Below are positions 23,101-33,866 of a DNA stretch of 64,000 bases, piece by piece. Source of the DNA: Patiria miniata (taxonomy: Eukaryota; Echinodermata; Asteroidea; Valvatida; Asterinidae); contig NW_024037069.1 in assembly GCF_015706575.1 (NCBI RefSeq), positions 46,102,420 through 46,166,419 on the forward strand, read 5' to 3'. A program made the translations under genes and the position numbers. The notes under the pieces are model-generated. The model made no database searches. It was not told the origin of the DNA and saw nothing but the letters and a program-made list of their open reading frames with translations. The number at the start of each line of letters is the position of its first letter. Position 1 is the first letter of the stretch.

Positions 23101-25563
23101 TTCAAAAAAAAAAAAATCACATTTCTTAATGTAAGACTTTCTCAAATGACACTGAACAAATGAAACTTTATTTGTTTATCATATCATATTTTCTTTTCTT
23201 GTCATCTCTGAAATAAAGAGGAGGGATGAAGCATTAGCTGAGATGGTCCAATCTCTACAGGCCACTTCACCGTCCTTGCATCTCATGAAACAGTTGAAAG
23301 AAATGACGGCAAAAGGTCAACAACTAGACAAGGTGAGGTCAGGGTTTGTATCCTCAAGCTTGATGCTGACACACAAGTGACTCTAAGTCACCCTGCCGAA
23401 TAAGCCACTTCGGTATCTCAGTGAGGTAGTCCAGTACTTTCCTAATCTGACAGATAATTTCACACAAACTGGTGTCTGAATGTCTCTTGTATTCTCTGGA
23501 CAGGTTTTGACCTTCTTTGGTGCCTGGGTTCAGTGCCCAAGGGTTCTGCACCCAAACCCATTGCTTCTTTCATCGTTTTTTTTTTTGTACAATTTTTTTG
23601 CCGCCTTAACTTTGGTTTACAATTGAAATGCTAATTGTGCTTGATTTTTAATTTTTGAATAGACCTGAGACGTAATGATGTCACGGTTTGTTTACATGTG
23701 CGCTTTTCTATGTAGTAGACGGTCCCCACTTTATCTGGCGTCCCGACTTCGCTCCCATAGGAAAGCGCATATGTAAACAGAGCCATTACGTCATTACGTC
23801 TTAGGTCTATTGCATATTTTGATTGATGTTTTTGGACAGACAACTACAGAGATTCAGTGCCGATTGATGGACAAGGAGACAAGGGACATCACACACCTTG
23901 GTATTCTTGGTGAGGAGGCTGTAACTTTGCCCCACTTTGTGGGCCTATGGGATGAGAGCACAGGGCTGAATCACAAAGCCAAGGGGGAACAAGTCAAGAA
24001 TAGAACTTGACTAAAGCCATGTTCCCTGCTAGCTTGCCCTTGTCTAAGTTCAGTGATTCAGAGATGAAACTTTTCAGATTTTAATCTGAAATCAGATTTT
24101 TTTTTTTACTTTTCCAATGAAATTTCAGATTATTTAACAATCCCACAAAAACGATTATTTAACAATTTTTCCACAAAAATGTTTTTTTTTCTTCATTATA
24201 ATTTCCAAAAAAAGTCCATGAAAAGTCGATGAAAATGGCACGTACAAATTTTCACAAGTTTCACCAGTTTTAACCTCTTGTACCAGTCATGAAAAGAGTG
24301 ATTCTACGGTAGAAACACCTAGGCCAACACTGATCACATCCTTTTCCGGCTGGAGAAAAGGTTAAATACTGACCTATGACATGGAAAAATTAACAGGGTC
24401 CCATGTTGATGCGCTGCGCTGCACTGCACTGCGCAACGCTGTGGCAGCTTGGACCCAAGGTCCAATTTCAGATTTTTTTGGCCAAGGCCACTTTCATCTC
24501 TGGTGTTTATACATAACATTCCCCACAGTTTACATTTTGCCAATTCATGTTTTGCTCATCTTAGCTCCTTAATTGTTAAGGCCAAGTCACACTTCATGTG
24601 GATGCATAGATGCAAGATTTAAGAAGTCAATTAACTGTCGGAACCTTGTTAATTGTGCTAAATATTATGCATTTGCTGCTCAAATCCTGCCATGATATCA
24701 TGGATTTGCCTGCATTGGTGATGCATACCCAGCCTTACCGTATGAGACGTTTCTTTTAAAGATAAACAAAATTCTCTGGCAACTTTTGATTTTCAGAATC
24801 CAAGATTTCTCAGCTGGACCTGCTCAGTTCACACCTTCAGGCCGTCGTGCAGAGCAAGGACCATCTCATCAATCGCCTGCAGCAGCCCTTCGTCGGCGAC
24901 TACCTAAAGATTGAGGCCACCTACCACAGGCACGTCAAAGAGCTCTTCCCATTGGTCGCTTCGTGCCTGGCGGAGCTCAGCAGCAACCTGGAGACCATCC
25001 AATGGACAAGCGGCTTTGACATGAAGGACGGGAAAATGGTGAGTTTCCATAAAATTCAGATTATACATCAGAGGTGTGCATTGAAGAAACAACAGCTGCT
25101 GCTGAGATTTGTTTTTGTAAACAAACTGTGGAGTGGAGTGTCACGGCCGAACGGTTAAGAGCACCGGACTCAACCTCTGGTGTTTCTGACCAGCAGAGTG
25201 TGGGTTCGAGTCTCGGTCTTGACACTTGTGTCCTTAAGCAAGACACTTAACCATTATTGCTTTGTCCTTCGGATGGGACGTAAAGCCATAGGTCCCGTGC
25301 GTTGTATAATGCACGTAAAATAACCCAGTAACACTTATCGCTAAGAGAAGAGCTTCGCCCCGGTGTTTCCATGATCATTTTTAACTTTTGACGTTAATTT
25401 CTTAGACATAAGTACAAATGTCCATTCTGTTTCCATGAATTCATGACAGGACGGAGCACTGACGGCAATCTCCACTTCACTGGCCCACCTCCAGACAAGC
25501 TTTCAAACCATCTGTCAACTGCGGAACACACTGGACAATTTTGAGTCACAGGATTCAAGATGA
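20071..25563 (+). CDS. HAUS2: HAUS augmin-like complex subunit 2 (five exons)
   Basis: Exons 20071-20184, 23219-23332, 23840-23900, 24797-25038 and 25450-25563 join in consistent phases (0, 0, 1, 0) into 214 residues; human HAUS2 has 235. HAUS2 is a small coiled-coil subunit of augmin, which recruits gamma-tubulin to existing spindle microtubules for branching nucleation. The N-terminal NPW motif (residues 11-13), the heptad-like middle, and above all IEATYHRHVKEL followed by LETIQW near residues 130-155 match the family, where human has IEAVYHRYMVHL and LETIRN. All introns have GT-AG ends. Intron 1 holds two inverted-repeat elements and intron 4 a SINE. The first donor (ACG/GTAGGA) is weaker than the rest. 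The exon 1 assignment rests on phase, NPW and spacing, and is the least certain part. Confidence 0.85.
20196..22090. mobile_element. Foldback element with 16 bp repeats in its ends, in HAUS2 intron 1
   Basis: The left end (20202-20372) is ten or so copies of a 16 bp motif (TCAACTCGTACCCGAG and variants); the right end (21908-22084) is the same motif inverted (GTACGAGTTGACTCGG). GGACTAGA (20188-20195) and GGACTGGA (22091-22098) flank it and look like an 8 bp target duplication with one change. The interior holds a 66 bp minisatellite, a short imperfect inverted repeat (20520-20570 with 20636-20675) and no recognisable gene. It starts 12 bases after the HAUS2 exon 1 donor. Confidence 0.75.
21540..21840 (+). 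repeat. 66 bp GC-rich minisatellite
   Basis: About four and a half copies with landmarks CGAGTGCGCGCACAGG at 21671, 21737 and 21803. Because 66 is divisible by three, several frames stay open on both strands (for example 21513-21896 and 21551-21874); these are artefacts of the repeat and not genes. Confidence 0.85.
22237..22352 (+). repeat. Dispersed repeat, left copy of a direct pair
   Basis: GCCACGCCCCTTAG followed about 45 bases later by TAAGTTTTGTTTGT. The same two landmarks with the same spacing recur at 23010-23090, on the other side of the inverted-repeat element 22357-22955. Confidence 0.5.
22357..22955. mobile_element. Inverted-repeat element (~600 bp), HAUS2 intron 1
   Basis: Perfect 24 bp terminal inverted repeats (core TGGTAATCCTTACTTTTAGG). 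A second inverted pair sits inside at 22600-22700 (AATGCTGATTGGCTG against CAGCCAATCAGCAT). No coding region and no clear target duplication. Confidence 0.7.
22965..23095 (+). repeat. Dispersed repeat, right copy of a direct pair
   Basis: Diverged second copy of 22237-22352, with GCCACGCCCCTTAG and TAAGTTTTGTTTGT in the same order. Confidence 0.5.
23219..23332 (+). CDS. HAUS2: HAUS2 exon 2
   Basis: Encodes residues 39-76. SPSLHLMKQLKEM aligns with SCFVNFTRLQQI of the human protein. A pyrimidine-rich tract precedes the AAAG acceptor; the donor is AAG/GTGAGG. An alternative acceptor two bases later would break the phase with exon 1. Confidence 0.75.
23840..23900 (+). CDS. HAUS2: HAUS2 exon 3
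   Basis: A 61-base exon encoding TTTEIQCRLMDKETRDITHL and one extra base. The segment parallels the human stretch ending EKDTADVVHP. Acceptor GGACAG, donor CTTG/GTATTC. Confidence 0.85.
24797..25038 (+). CDS. HAUS2: HAUS2 exon 4
   Basis: The largest exon and the best-conserved part, encoding the coiled coil and the IEATYHRHVKEL block. Acceptor TTTTCAG, donor ATG/GTGAGT. Confidence 0.93.
25139..25372 (+). mobile_element. tRNA-derived SINE in HAUS2 intron 4
   Basis: The head has an A box-like GGTTAAGAGCACC and a B box-like GGTTCGAGTCT at tRNA-like spacing. The body has CCTTAAGCAAGACACTTAAC and GGATGGGACGTAAAGCC, which I recognise from SINEs of sea urchins and other marine invertebrates. It is probably an insertion in sense orientation to HAUS2. 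It could be mistaken for a tRNA gene, but the acceptor-stem pairing is not evident. Confidence 0.8.
25450..25563 (+). CDS. HAUS2: HAUS2 exon 5
   Basis: Encodes the last 37 residues (LAHLQTSFQTICQLRNTL in the middle) and the TGA at 25561-25563. The tail is shorter than in human. Confidence 0.88.
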   Translation, partial: DGALTAISTSLAHLQTSFQTICQLRNTLDNFESQDSR

Positions 25564-26044
25564 GTGTTAAACCTACCGTTTAAAAAAAGGACCCCTGTTT
25601 TAAAAGATACGGTTAAACCATTCAGTCTCTGACTTGACAGACTTCATTACGAACAATTTCTGCTCTGGAGACACCAAACCCTGGCACCCAAGGACTTCAA
25701 CTGTTGGCCTTCTTGCATTGCTTCGAACGTTGTCGTTGAATCTTGAGCTGGAGACAGAACCAAAGACAGACAAAGCTGTGTTTCGTAAGCCCCCTTCGGT
25801 TCTGGCACTGTCCTTTTTGACAAGTTGAGCGGGGTACGTGAAAGTAACAGTTGGTTGGAGCTTCTTTCAATTTTTTAATTGTTTTTCTAAAGTATGTGAC
25901 TGTGTGTAAACATGAGAGGTGGCGGGGGGGGGGGGGGGGGGATCGGGAATCAACAAATACGTATGTTTGCTAGAGATACCATTCGTGCCCAGTAAATATG
26001 TCCCCAGTATTCTTGTGACATAAGAGCTGCCTCATCTCTTCGGA

Positions 26045-26343
26045 TAGGAGCAAGTTCGGGCAAGGACCATTAGTCGACCAGTGGTTGATTCGCGACATAA
26101 CTTACTCCAGCTCACTAATAGCAACGTGGGAACGCCTCTAGTCAAACAATGGTCAAAAGGTCATTACGAAACTTCTTGGTCCATGATCCCCGTTGTGGTT
26201 TATGATGCCCGCAGTTACTGGTAACCAGCGATGTGCCCCGTGGTGCAGTTCAAAATAGTCAAGTAGAGTAGTTCAACCATCCATCGTTCGAGCGAAGTTA
26301 GCCGAACTATGGTTAACTGTCGTTCGCCTCCAAACTTGCTCTA
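26045..26343. mobile_element. MITE, family 1, copy A
   Basis: About 300 bp ending in inverted GAGCAAGTT and AACTTGCTC. A second copy lies at 42095-42392 in a SUZ12 intron; shared landmarks include GGACCATTAGT, CATAACTT and ACTATGGTTAAC. Confidence 0.75.
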
Positions 26344-26371
26344 GGCTACAAGCTGGAAGTCTCGAGAACTA

Positions 26372-26778
26372 CAGTGGAACGCCGCTGTAATGAACATCGT
26401 GATCCACAGAAAATGTTCGTAATAGTGATCGTTCAGTATAGCGATTTTAAGCTGCCAGTGCTCCGGTACTCACTTTTCAATAAATGGCGCCCTTCAGAAC
26501 TTCACCGTGCAGGCCCTGGTAGTTACTGAAAGACAACTTCGAACACGTTCCGACTATTGAATTATGTAATTACACAGTTTTGAGCTTACTACCTACATCG
26601 ATGGGTGGCTTTCCCCTTCTATGCCTTGGGGAAATAATAGCCACTTGTCGCTCTTCTGTCGACGGTTTTCAACAACAATGTTCGGTTGGTTTTGTACACA
26701 AAAATCGGGAGCCAAGGACGATGTTCGGTATAGCCGAATGTTCAGTATAGCGGTGTTCGGTATAGCGACGTACCACTG
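26372..26778. mobile_element. pogo/Tigger-like MITE
   Basis: TA target dinucleotides flank inverted ends CAGTGGAACGCCGCTGTAAT and CAGTGGTACGTCGCTATACC. CAGTGG ends with TA duplication are typical of the pogo branch of Tc1/mariner. GTTCGGTATAGC-like motifs are repeated inside. No transposase. Confidence 0.8.
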
Positions 26779-26839
26779 TATTACAGTTCTCATGCACCTG
26801 TACATGTACTTCTATCTAATAGCACCAGTGTTGTAGTCG

Positions 26840-27378
26840 AGTCCATCACAAGTCCCTGCAAGTCCATCACAAGTCTGTACAAGTCCATCCCAAGTCCATC
26901 CCAAGTCCATCCCAAGTCCATCCCAAGTCCATCCCAAGTCCATCCCAAGTCCATCCCAAGTCCATCCCAAGTCCATCCCAAGTCCATCACAAGTCCATCA
27001 CAAGTCCATCCCAAGTCCATCCCAAGTCCATCCCAAGTCCATCCCAAGTCCATCCCAAGTCCATCACAAGTCCATCCCAAGTCCATCCCAAGTCCATCCC
27101 AAGTCCATCCCAAGTCCATCCCAAGTCCATCACAAGTCCATTCCAAGTCCATCACAAGTCCATCCCAAGTCCATCCCAAGTCCATCACAAGTCCATCCCA
27201 AGTCCATCACAAGTCCGTCCCAAGTCCATCACAAGTCCATCACAAGTCCATCACAATATCACAAGTCCATCACAAGTCCATCACAAGTCCATCACAAGTC
27301 CATCACAAGTCCATCACAAGTCCAGCTCAAGTCCATCACAAGTCCATCACTAGTCCATCACAAGTCCATCACAAGTCC
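26840..27378 (+). repeat. 11 bp minisatellite (AAGTCCATCCC)
   Basis: Around 49 copies of an 11 bp unit in two main variants (CCATCCC and CCATCAC). The CCATCCC variant dominates in the left two thirds and CCATCAC in the right third. The long ORF on the - strand (26790-27188) is generated by the repeat. Confidence 0.95.
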
Positions 27379-27995
27379 TTCAGTCTCAAGTCAAGTCATA
27401 AGTTATTCAAGTGAACTGTTACAAAAGCATTCCTTTGACATTGTTCATCCAGTTACATGTACTTGTGACTAGCTTAATGAAAGGACTTCTGTGAATGGAC
27501 TTGTGAAAGGACTTGTGATGGACTCCACTACAAAGACTACTTAGTACATGTACATGTTAATGCTCAACAGATAATGGAGGTCCACAGTTACGTGTAAAGT
27601 ACATGTATACATTACAAGATGTAAGTTATTGTAGCACAGATGTTTAAATTAAGATTTATGTTTGTGGCAGCTATGATGCAGTTGGACAATGCCTAGCACT
27701 TGTGTACTGTGCAGAGTATGTTTCTGTGCATGCACTCTTTGCATTATGCTTTAGCATGTTATTTTGGGGTAAGTTCCCATAAACCACAAATTTGTGTCTG
27801 CACTAGTAGAGAAGATTGGATATGTGTGTAGATGCGAATGTACTGTTCAACATAATTCAATTAGGGTTTTTACCCCAAGTTGGAACATTTTGTGCACATC
27901 ATGTGTTACGTCAGATTACGTAACAATCTTTTGGAATGTGCTTTAGAAACAGTTTTTTATGTAAATTAGAAAACTTGACGAAACAAAGTGGCTAC

Positions 27996-28248
27996 ATGGG
28001 CTCCGTGCACAGGTACCCTCTCAACGGTAAGATACGGAGAGTTGGGGAGACCATGTGAGAGACATTTGAACACATTGCCGATGCGCCTGACGCTCACGCA
28101 AAGACACCATGGCTTTGTGCACGTTTGGATTGTCATGCGTACTTTGCGTATACGCGCGCAAACCAGTATGCGCACACGGTGTGTCCCGTCCACGTGGCTC
28201 TTGAAAGTGGTAAATACGGGCCCTCTCTTGTTGGCACACGGAGCCCAT
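27996..28248. mobile_element. MITE, family 2, copy A
   Basis: ATGGGCTCCGTG and CACGGAGCCCAT are inverted ends of a 253 bp element. A diverged copy is at 34834-35083, sharing CTCAACGG, GCAAAGACACC and GTGCGTACTTTGCG-like segments. Confidence 0.7.
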
Positions 28249-30280
28249 TATGTGTATATTTTCAGCAGCCACAGTAAATTTCTTGTGAAATGGAGTTAGA
28301 AGGCTCTTCAATAAAGATGTTATTTTTTTACTTACAGCTACTACTGTAGATGTTATAACAGTTACATGTAATAGAAGCTATTAATTTACATGTATTGCTC
28401 TTTTTTTCAAAATTTTAAATTTTTTCACCTTTCCGGGAAAAATGGAATATAAAATGCATAATGAACCAACTGAGCAGTGTAACTTTTGCTTTGTGACTAA
28501 ATGGAAAATGTGTCATTAACTTTTTTTCTGGTTTTTGGTTTGATACAAAATGGCAATTTTGTCTAAAAATCTCAAAGATTTTCAATAAACAATGTGTGAA
28601 AAGATTGTTATTGAGTAGATCACATTTTGTTCACTTTAAACTTTGTCCATGCCCTTTTAAAAACATTGGTAAAAAAACAAAACAGCCTGCAGGTTTGTAA
28701 TTGGTGCATGGGATCGGAAGCTAGCTTGAGCGCCGACTTTAATGCCAACTTTGTTCTGACCGTCTTTTCAATTTACCAGAGAATTACCTTCAAAAAGCAA
28801 AAATGAACTCCGCCAGATTGTTAAGTAATTTTCATTTTAATAACCTGTGAATATTAATGTTGGAATTACGTGAACTTAAATACCTTCGAACCTGATTCGA
28901 TTCGAAATAGAAAGCAGAAACAATTTTGTGGCACAGAATCGAAACTGTACAGGCCTAGTGAGAAAGCAGCCCGGCCGTACCCTAGAGATCAATTTTTCCC
29001 CCATTTTTTTTCAAAGAATTGTGTGAAGTGAAATATCTTTCACTCGCAATTTTTTTTATGTTTTAAGGATTTCTTTAAGAAAATAATTTTTCTTCAGTCG
29101 GGATAGTTCCTTCGATGGAGAATAAAATAATGATAAAGGCCAAATATAGTGGGTCCTTATTTTGTTCCATGACCAATAATTATCTCAGGCTGCGCTGTCG
29201 CCTCTCAGATAATTGAACATTCATCTGTCGAAAAATAAAACTAAAAAAATCCTGACCCAAAACGCCACCAAACCGGAGTTTACGCTTGAACAAAATCATT
29301 TTTCCTGTGGGAATTTAGCAATACTGAAATATAGTCCACTGTTCGTTTCAAAAAGATGTATTTTGCGTAAAATTTCGTGGTCAGAAATGAGTTATTTGCG
29401 TGCCGTTGCTCTCCCTTAAGCAACCCACCACGAGGACTAAAAATAGAAACTTCGAACGACGAAAACAAAATAACAAAATAGCGGTAGAGATTGTGATAAC
29501 AAAATCGAGGTTTTCTGCTCCAAATCCTCAATTAATTTGAATGAATAGCACATTGGGTTTTAGATAAAGCCTTCCTTGAATAAGGATTGGAGAAATTTTA
29601 CTCCTGAAATTTGAAATTTAGATGAAATTTGACATAAATCGGTGACATTTTTTCCACGGCCTCTTGTGCTTTACTTTGTGACGTCAACTTTTTGGACGCA
29701 AGTTGACCTCTGATAGAGATTGAACACGATTCCTATTTTTCCACATTTTCCCCAACTACACCGTCAAATCTGATGATTTTTTGCCGAGTAAGGGATCGGG
29801 GAGATTTTAGATAACACATCCAGTAAAACATTTTATCAAAATGCCGTCAAAGGGTGAAATTTAGCCCCAACATTGAATGCGATTAAACCCTGATTGGGGT
29901 GAAATGATTTGTCACAACATGGCGTCGCTGCGTTTTTCCGTCCTTCCACCCAAAATTCAGACCCATGTTTCACATTAGCACCGAGACCTGTCTTAAAATC
30001 AGCTCATGCTCTTAACAAATCAAAGATACAGGTTTAATTTGGGATACAATTTATCGGTGGCAGATCTTGCGTTTTCGTGGCATAATCGCGTATTTTTGTG
30101 GCCGTGAATAAATGTTCTTCAACATTTATATTCGCTCGATTTTTCATCAAATTCGGTAGTTTTTTAATCAAAACATTATACACGACATGAAAGGTTATTT
30201 CGTCCTCTACCCGACACCAGGAATAAAAAGAGTTGGAGTAGGTTTCTTTTCCCGAAATAAACGGTTGAAAAAATGCCCAC
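28249..30280. other. AT-rich intergenic DNA upstream of H1
   Basis: Two kilobases without a recognisable gene or repeat. An AATAAA at 28310 could serve a transcript that I cannot identify. The open frames here are short and show no family resemblance. Confidence 0.5.
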
Positions 30281-30281
30281 T

Positions 30282-30392
30282 AACACACATTTGCATTCAG
30301 CGGCCATTTTGAGCGAATTTTCGCGGACAAACCTGTTCGCCTAGCAATCATAATTGGCGACTCATACTGCGTCCGCAATAATGCGATATAAG
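30282..30392 (+). promoter_or_regulatory. Histone H1 promoter modules
   Basis: In order: AACACAC (30282-30288), close to the H1-specific AAACACA box; an octamer ATTTGCAT at 30289-30296; an inverted CCAAT box (ATTGG, 30353-30357); and a TATA-like GATATAAG at 30385-30392. The order and spacing match known H1 promoters, and transcription would start near 30415-30420. Confidence 0.65.
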
Positions 30393-30479
30393 CCGCCGTG
30401 CGGAAAATCTCTTTACATCGCCGTATTGTTGTATCGCTGAAGTTCACGTTCAAAGAAATCAAGTGTGTATCTGATCACC

Positions 30480-31151
30480 ATGGCCGAGCAGACGACAACG
30501 CCCGCCGCCAAGCCAGCCAAGCCCGCCAAGAAGAAGGCTGCGCCCAAGAAGAAGCCAACTCACCCCTCCGCCGGGGAGATGATCCTGGCCGCCGTGGCTA
30601 ACCTGAAGGACCAGCCACGATCAGGCTCCTCCTCGCAGGCCATCAAGAAGTACATCCACGCCAACTACACCCTGCCGCCCAACTACGACACCCACATCAA
30701 GCGGGGACTCAGGACCCTGGTGGCGTCGGGCAAGCTGGTGCAGACCAAGGGCAAGGGAGCCAGCGGATCCTACAAGCTGGACAGCCGTAAGACGAAGCAG
30801 TCCGCCTCCGACAAGGCAAAGAAGGATAAGGCTCGCCAGAAGGCCAAGGCGCTGAAGGAGAAGAAGAAGGAACAAAACAAGGCCAGGAAGGAGAAGGCAG
30901 CAGCCAAGAAAGCAGCCAGGAAGGCTGCCAAGAAGGCCAAGTCTCCGACCAAGAAGAAGACGGCAACCAAGAAGAAGTCGCCCAAGAAGCCAGCCAAGAA
31001 GGACAAGAAGCCTGCTGCCAAGAAGACTGCCAAGAAACCCGCAGCCAAGGCTAAGCCTAAGACGGCCAAGAAGGCAACCAAGGGGAGCAAGCCCAAGACC
31101 ACGAAGAAGGGCACAAAGAAGCCAGCTACAAAGAAGGCAGCCAAGAAGTAA
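30480..31151 (+). CDS. Linker histone H1, replication-dependent type
   Basis: A single exon of 223 residues. The protein binds the nucleosome dyad and linker DNA and compacts chromatin. A lysine/alanine/proline-rich N-terminus (1-28) leads to a winged-helix H15 domain (about 30-105) with HPSAGEMILAAV, SSQAIKKYI and the hallmark GKLVQTKGKGASGSYKL. The C-terminal tail is almost wholly Lys/Ala/Pro, with SPTKKK and SPKK motifs (CDK and DNA-binding sites). The start is the ATG at 30480 in ACCATGG context; the frame can be extended upstream to 30465 only with a GTG. No introns, a 3' stem-loop and a histone promoter place it in the cell-cycle-regulated class. No other histone gene lies within the window. 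Confidence 0.96.
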   Translation: MAEQTTTPAAKPAKPAKKKAAPKKKPTHPSAGEMILAAVANLKDQPRSGSSSQAIKKYIHANYTLPPNYDTHIKRGLRTLVASGKLVQTKGKGASGSYKLDSRKTKQSASDKAKKDKARQKAKALKEKKKEQNKARKEKAAAKKAARKAAKKAKSPTKKKTATKKKSPKKPAKKDKKPAAKKTAKKPAAKAKPKTAKKATKGSKPKTTKKGTKKPATKKAAKK

Positions 31152-31189
31152 ACTGCCCCAGCAGACCCAGCTTAACTCCAAACCCAAAC

Positions 31190-31205
31190 GGCTCTTCTCA
31201 GAGCC
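31190..31205 (+). terminator. Histone mRNA 3' stem-loop
   Basis: GGCTCTTCTCAGAGCC, 38 bases after the stop codon, is the canonical 6 bp stem and 4 base loop followed by ACCAC. It directs U7/SLBP-dependent cleavage in place of polyadenylation. Confidence 0.93.
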
Positions 31206-31215
31206 ACCACATTTT

Positions 31216-31229
31216 CAAAAAAGAGATGG
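31216..31229 (+). promoter_or_regulatory. Histone downstream element
   Basis: AAAAAAGAGATGG follows the stem-loop by about a dozen bases, the place where the purine-rich U7 snRNA binding site is expected. Confidence 0.6.
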
Positions 31230-33029
31230 AATTCATGTCTGTCAAATCAATGTTTCGTTACTTTATGTACAGTTTTTGGGTCAGTCCATTTTAAAATTGA
31301 GTACAAACTTTCCTCAGATGTCCTCTTTAAATTTGATTTAAATTTCCCCTAGGCCTACCCCTTTTATTTATTGGGGGGGGGGGGGGTTATCACAGTTACT
31401 TGCGTTATTACCATTCGTTAATCACCGGTCTTGGCAAAATACTCAATAATTCATTGGGCGGAGAGATCTACCAAAACAATTAGTTGAAAACCGGAATTTA
31501 TAGAGATTCGTTTCTTGAATCGTATAATTTCAATGCATTTACAGGGGTAGCGTGACGGTTAACAAGGTAAACGTAATCAGGCAAGTGACCAACATACGCC
31601 ATGCTGACACCATGCTGACACCATGCTGGGACCGTTTTGATGATGACTAATAATAAGTGCAGGATGACAGGTGTATTTGCAGACCAGACGTCAGACGCCC
31701 GTTTTCAAGTACATGAATGTATAATTATTGTACATGAACAAAGTACATTTACACGCGGGAAAAACGTTTTGATTTTTTTTACGTTGTTGTACATGTACAT
31801 TGTGTACATCACATTATGTCAGCACTTCATGGTTTGCCAAATACATACATAGCTCCTTGGATGTGGTCACTGATCTCAGTACGTACATGTACATTACACT
31901 TGTCACTGCTTGCTGGTTATGTTTACGTTAGGCGCCCTCTCTACTCCTCTAGACATTCCGTGAAATTGGTAGACTTGCTGCGCTTCAGCATCGAAGGACC
32001 TCTTTTTTGTGTAAAAGTTCAAGCGCATTTTTACATACAATGTATAGGCCTATAGTATTCCCCTGGTTTTTGAACTAAGACCTTAAGTGCACAATGTTTC
32101 AGTCGTTTTATAAGTAAAAAAAATGTGATGTCCATCCATGGAGGTAGTCCATCCAACAACATCACCTCATTAACATATAACTGGGCAGCACTGAGCTTAT
32201 CAACCACAATCAGTGTGCACAGCTGCAGCTGTGGTGTTTTCCTATTTAATCCTCATTGTTGACAACAATGGACTTGTGCCGTATATTGTTGTGGGGATAA
32301 ATCAGAAAACGAGTGCTGTACAGCGGGATTAGCCCTCTGACAGCTTGGCTGCTACTGCTAGTTAGGGATTTATCTGCAAGTGCCGAATTTGCTTGCAATA
32401 TATAGGGCCTACAGGGGTTTACCTACAACCCACGTTTTGAGTGACAGGAAGAAAATCCTGCCCCTTCCTTGGAGAATGAATAAGAACTTGAAGAAGCAAA
32501 GAAATAAGAACATGTAGGAACAATGCGATCTCCATGAAATAAGAAGACTCGCATATGTACTGTGCATGGGCCTCTAGCAAGCGAACTGGGTGCTCAAATG
32601 ATACCTTGGCAACTTACATGGTTGATACCAATCTGTAGTTTGCAGGAGCATGGTCTCACTTTTATTCCAATATGGCGATTTAGAAACGGTCATGGCAACT
32701 TCCTTGGCTGTTTTTAGTTGGAAAAAAACAATACAATTTCTAGCATGACAAAATGGGTAAGGCAAGTTCAATTAATTTTTTTTTTTTTACCAGCAGGGAA
32801 CTTCTGTCAAACACAGGTAGAACCACTTGCATTCTTTTTAACAGTGAAAACAAGTATTTTTGTTAAGACCTGGGGCAAATGTTATTGAATACATGTGGTG
32901 AAACTTTGAAATTAGCAATTGAAAGCACCGAAAAAAATCTTTCAGCAAAAACATGTTACTAGGCAAAACGGCATGCAATGTACATGTATACATGTACATG
33001 AATCTGGGCACAGGTCACCGCACTCACGA
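31230..33029. other. Intergenic DNA without recognised gene
   Basis: Contains a G tract near 31373-31387, a threefold CCATGCTGACA-type repeat at about 31600-31626, and scattered TACATGTA palindromes. I see no gene. Confidence 0.5.
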
Positions 33030-33139
33030 GGCCCCCTTCAATGGAGAAACCACTGCACTTTCTATTGTACAAAGCAACTCCCTTATGATGGATTATCTGA
33101 ACAATAGCTAGCACAATGCATTCTCCATTGAAGGGGGCC
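33030..33139. mobile_element. Short MITE (110 bp)
   Basis: Perfect 19 bp inverted ends GGCCCCCTTCAATGGAGAA. No clear target duplication. Confidence 0.65.
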
Positions 33140-33866
33140 ATCGTGATAGAAGTTCTAGAAGTTGGCCCATAAGCAATTCTTACTTAAAGTGGTGAAAACG
33201 AGAATGTGAAATCTGGTAAATATGAAGAGAGAAAACAGACACAATTTATTGCAAACATTTGAATTTTATTCATCATCATTTCGCTTCAAATTTTCGTACT
33301 TCTATTTATTGGAAGAAAAAATACAAAAAAAAAATCTTTAAAGTTGGTTTCTCACATAGTTCCTACAAAAAAAATGAAAAGAGAAATGCCCAACTTTAAC
33401 TCAACCTGTGTTAAATGCGAAGTACAAACAGATTTATCAAAGTACATGTACAGCAAAAAAAACCAAAACAAAAAACAACAACAAATATAATGTACAAAAT
33501 AATACATAAGAAACGAATCGCCCACTGAGACTCACAAAACTGGTGGTTGATTTTAACGCCTTTGGGACAAAATCGGTTGTGGGAATATAATTGGCAGAAG
33601 TTTATTGTTTATTTTCTTTCAAATCATATAATTATTATACTTTTTTGACTGAGCAATAGTCATCAAGTCTTTTCCTGCCTAATAGACAAAAATGAAATAT
33701 GAGCAAGTCGGGGTGAAGATTGATTGAAAATGGAAAATCCATTAAAGAAGCGACAGGTTTGAAGGTTCCAAAAGCAATGTAGGGTCTTTGGTATACCTTT
33801 GTATTTGCCTACATGGCACCCCTTGCAATACCCATTTCTTTAGTTCTATCTCAACTGTCATAGTAG
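33140..33866 (-). other. Region with possible SUZ12 polyadenylation signals
   Basis: On the - strand AATAAA occurs at 33265-33270 and 33245-33250; another is at 35321-35326. Any of these could end the SUZ12 transcript, which would give a 3' UTR of 1.6-3.7 kb. The sequence alone does not decide. Confidence 0.3.

Noticed and set aside
25139-25215. Functional tRNA gene
   Set aside because: A and B boxes are present, but the sequence continues into a SINE body and the acceptor stem does not pair clearly.
26790-27188. 132-residue ORF on the - strand
   Set aside because: Pure translation of the 11 bp minisatellite.
30465-30479. H1 start extended upstream
   Set aside because: The codon at 30465 is GTG; the ATG at 30480 has a strong context and gives the usual H1 N-terminus.
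30621-31187. 188-residue ORF opposite H1
   Set aside because: Antisense shadow of a lysine-rich coding region (Leu/Gly/Cys-rich).
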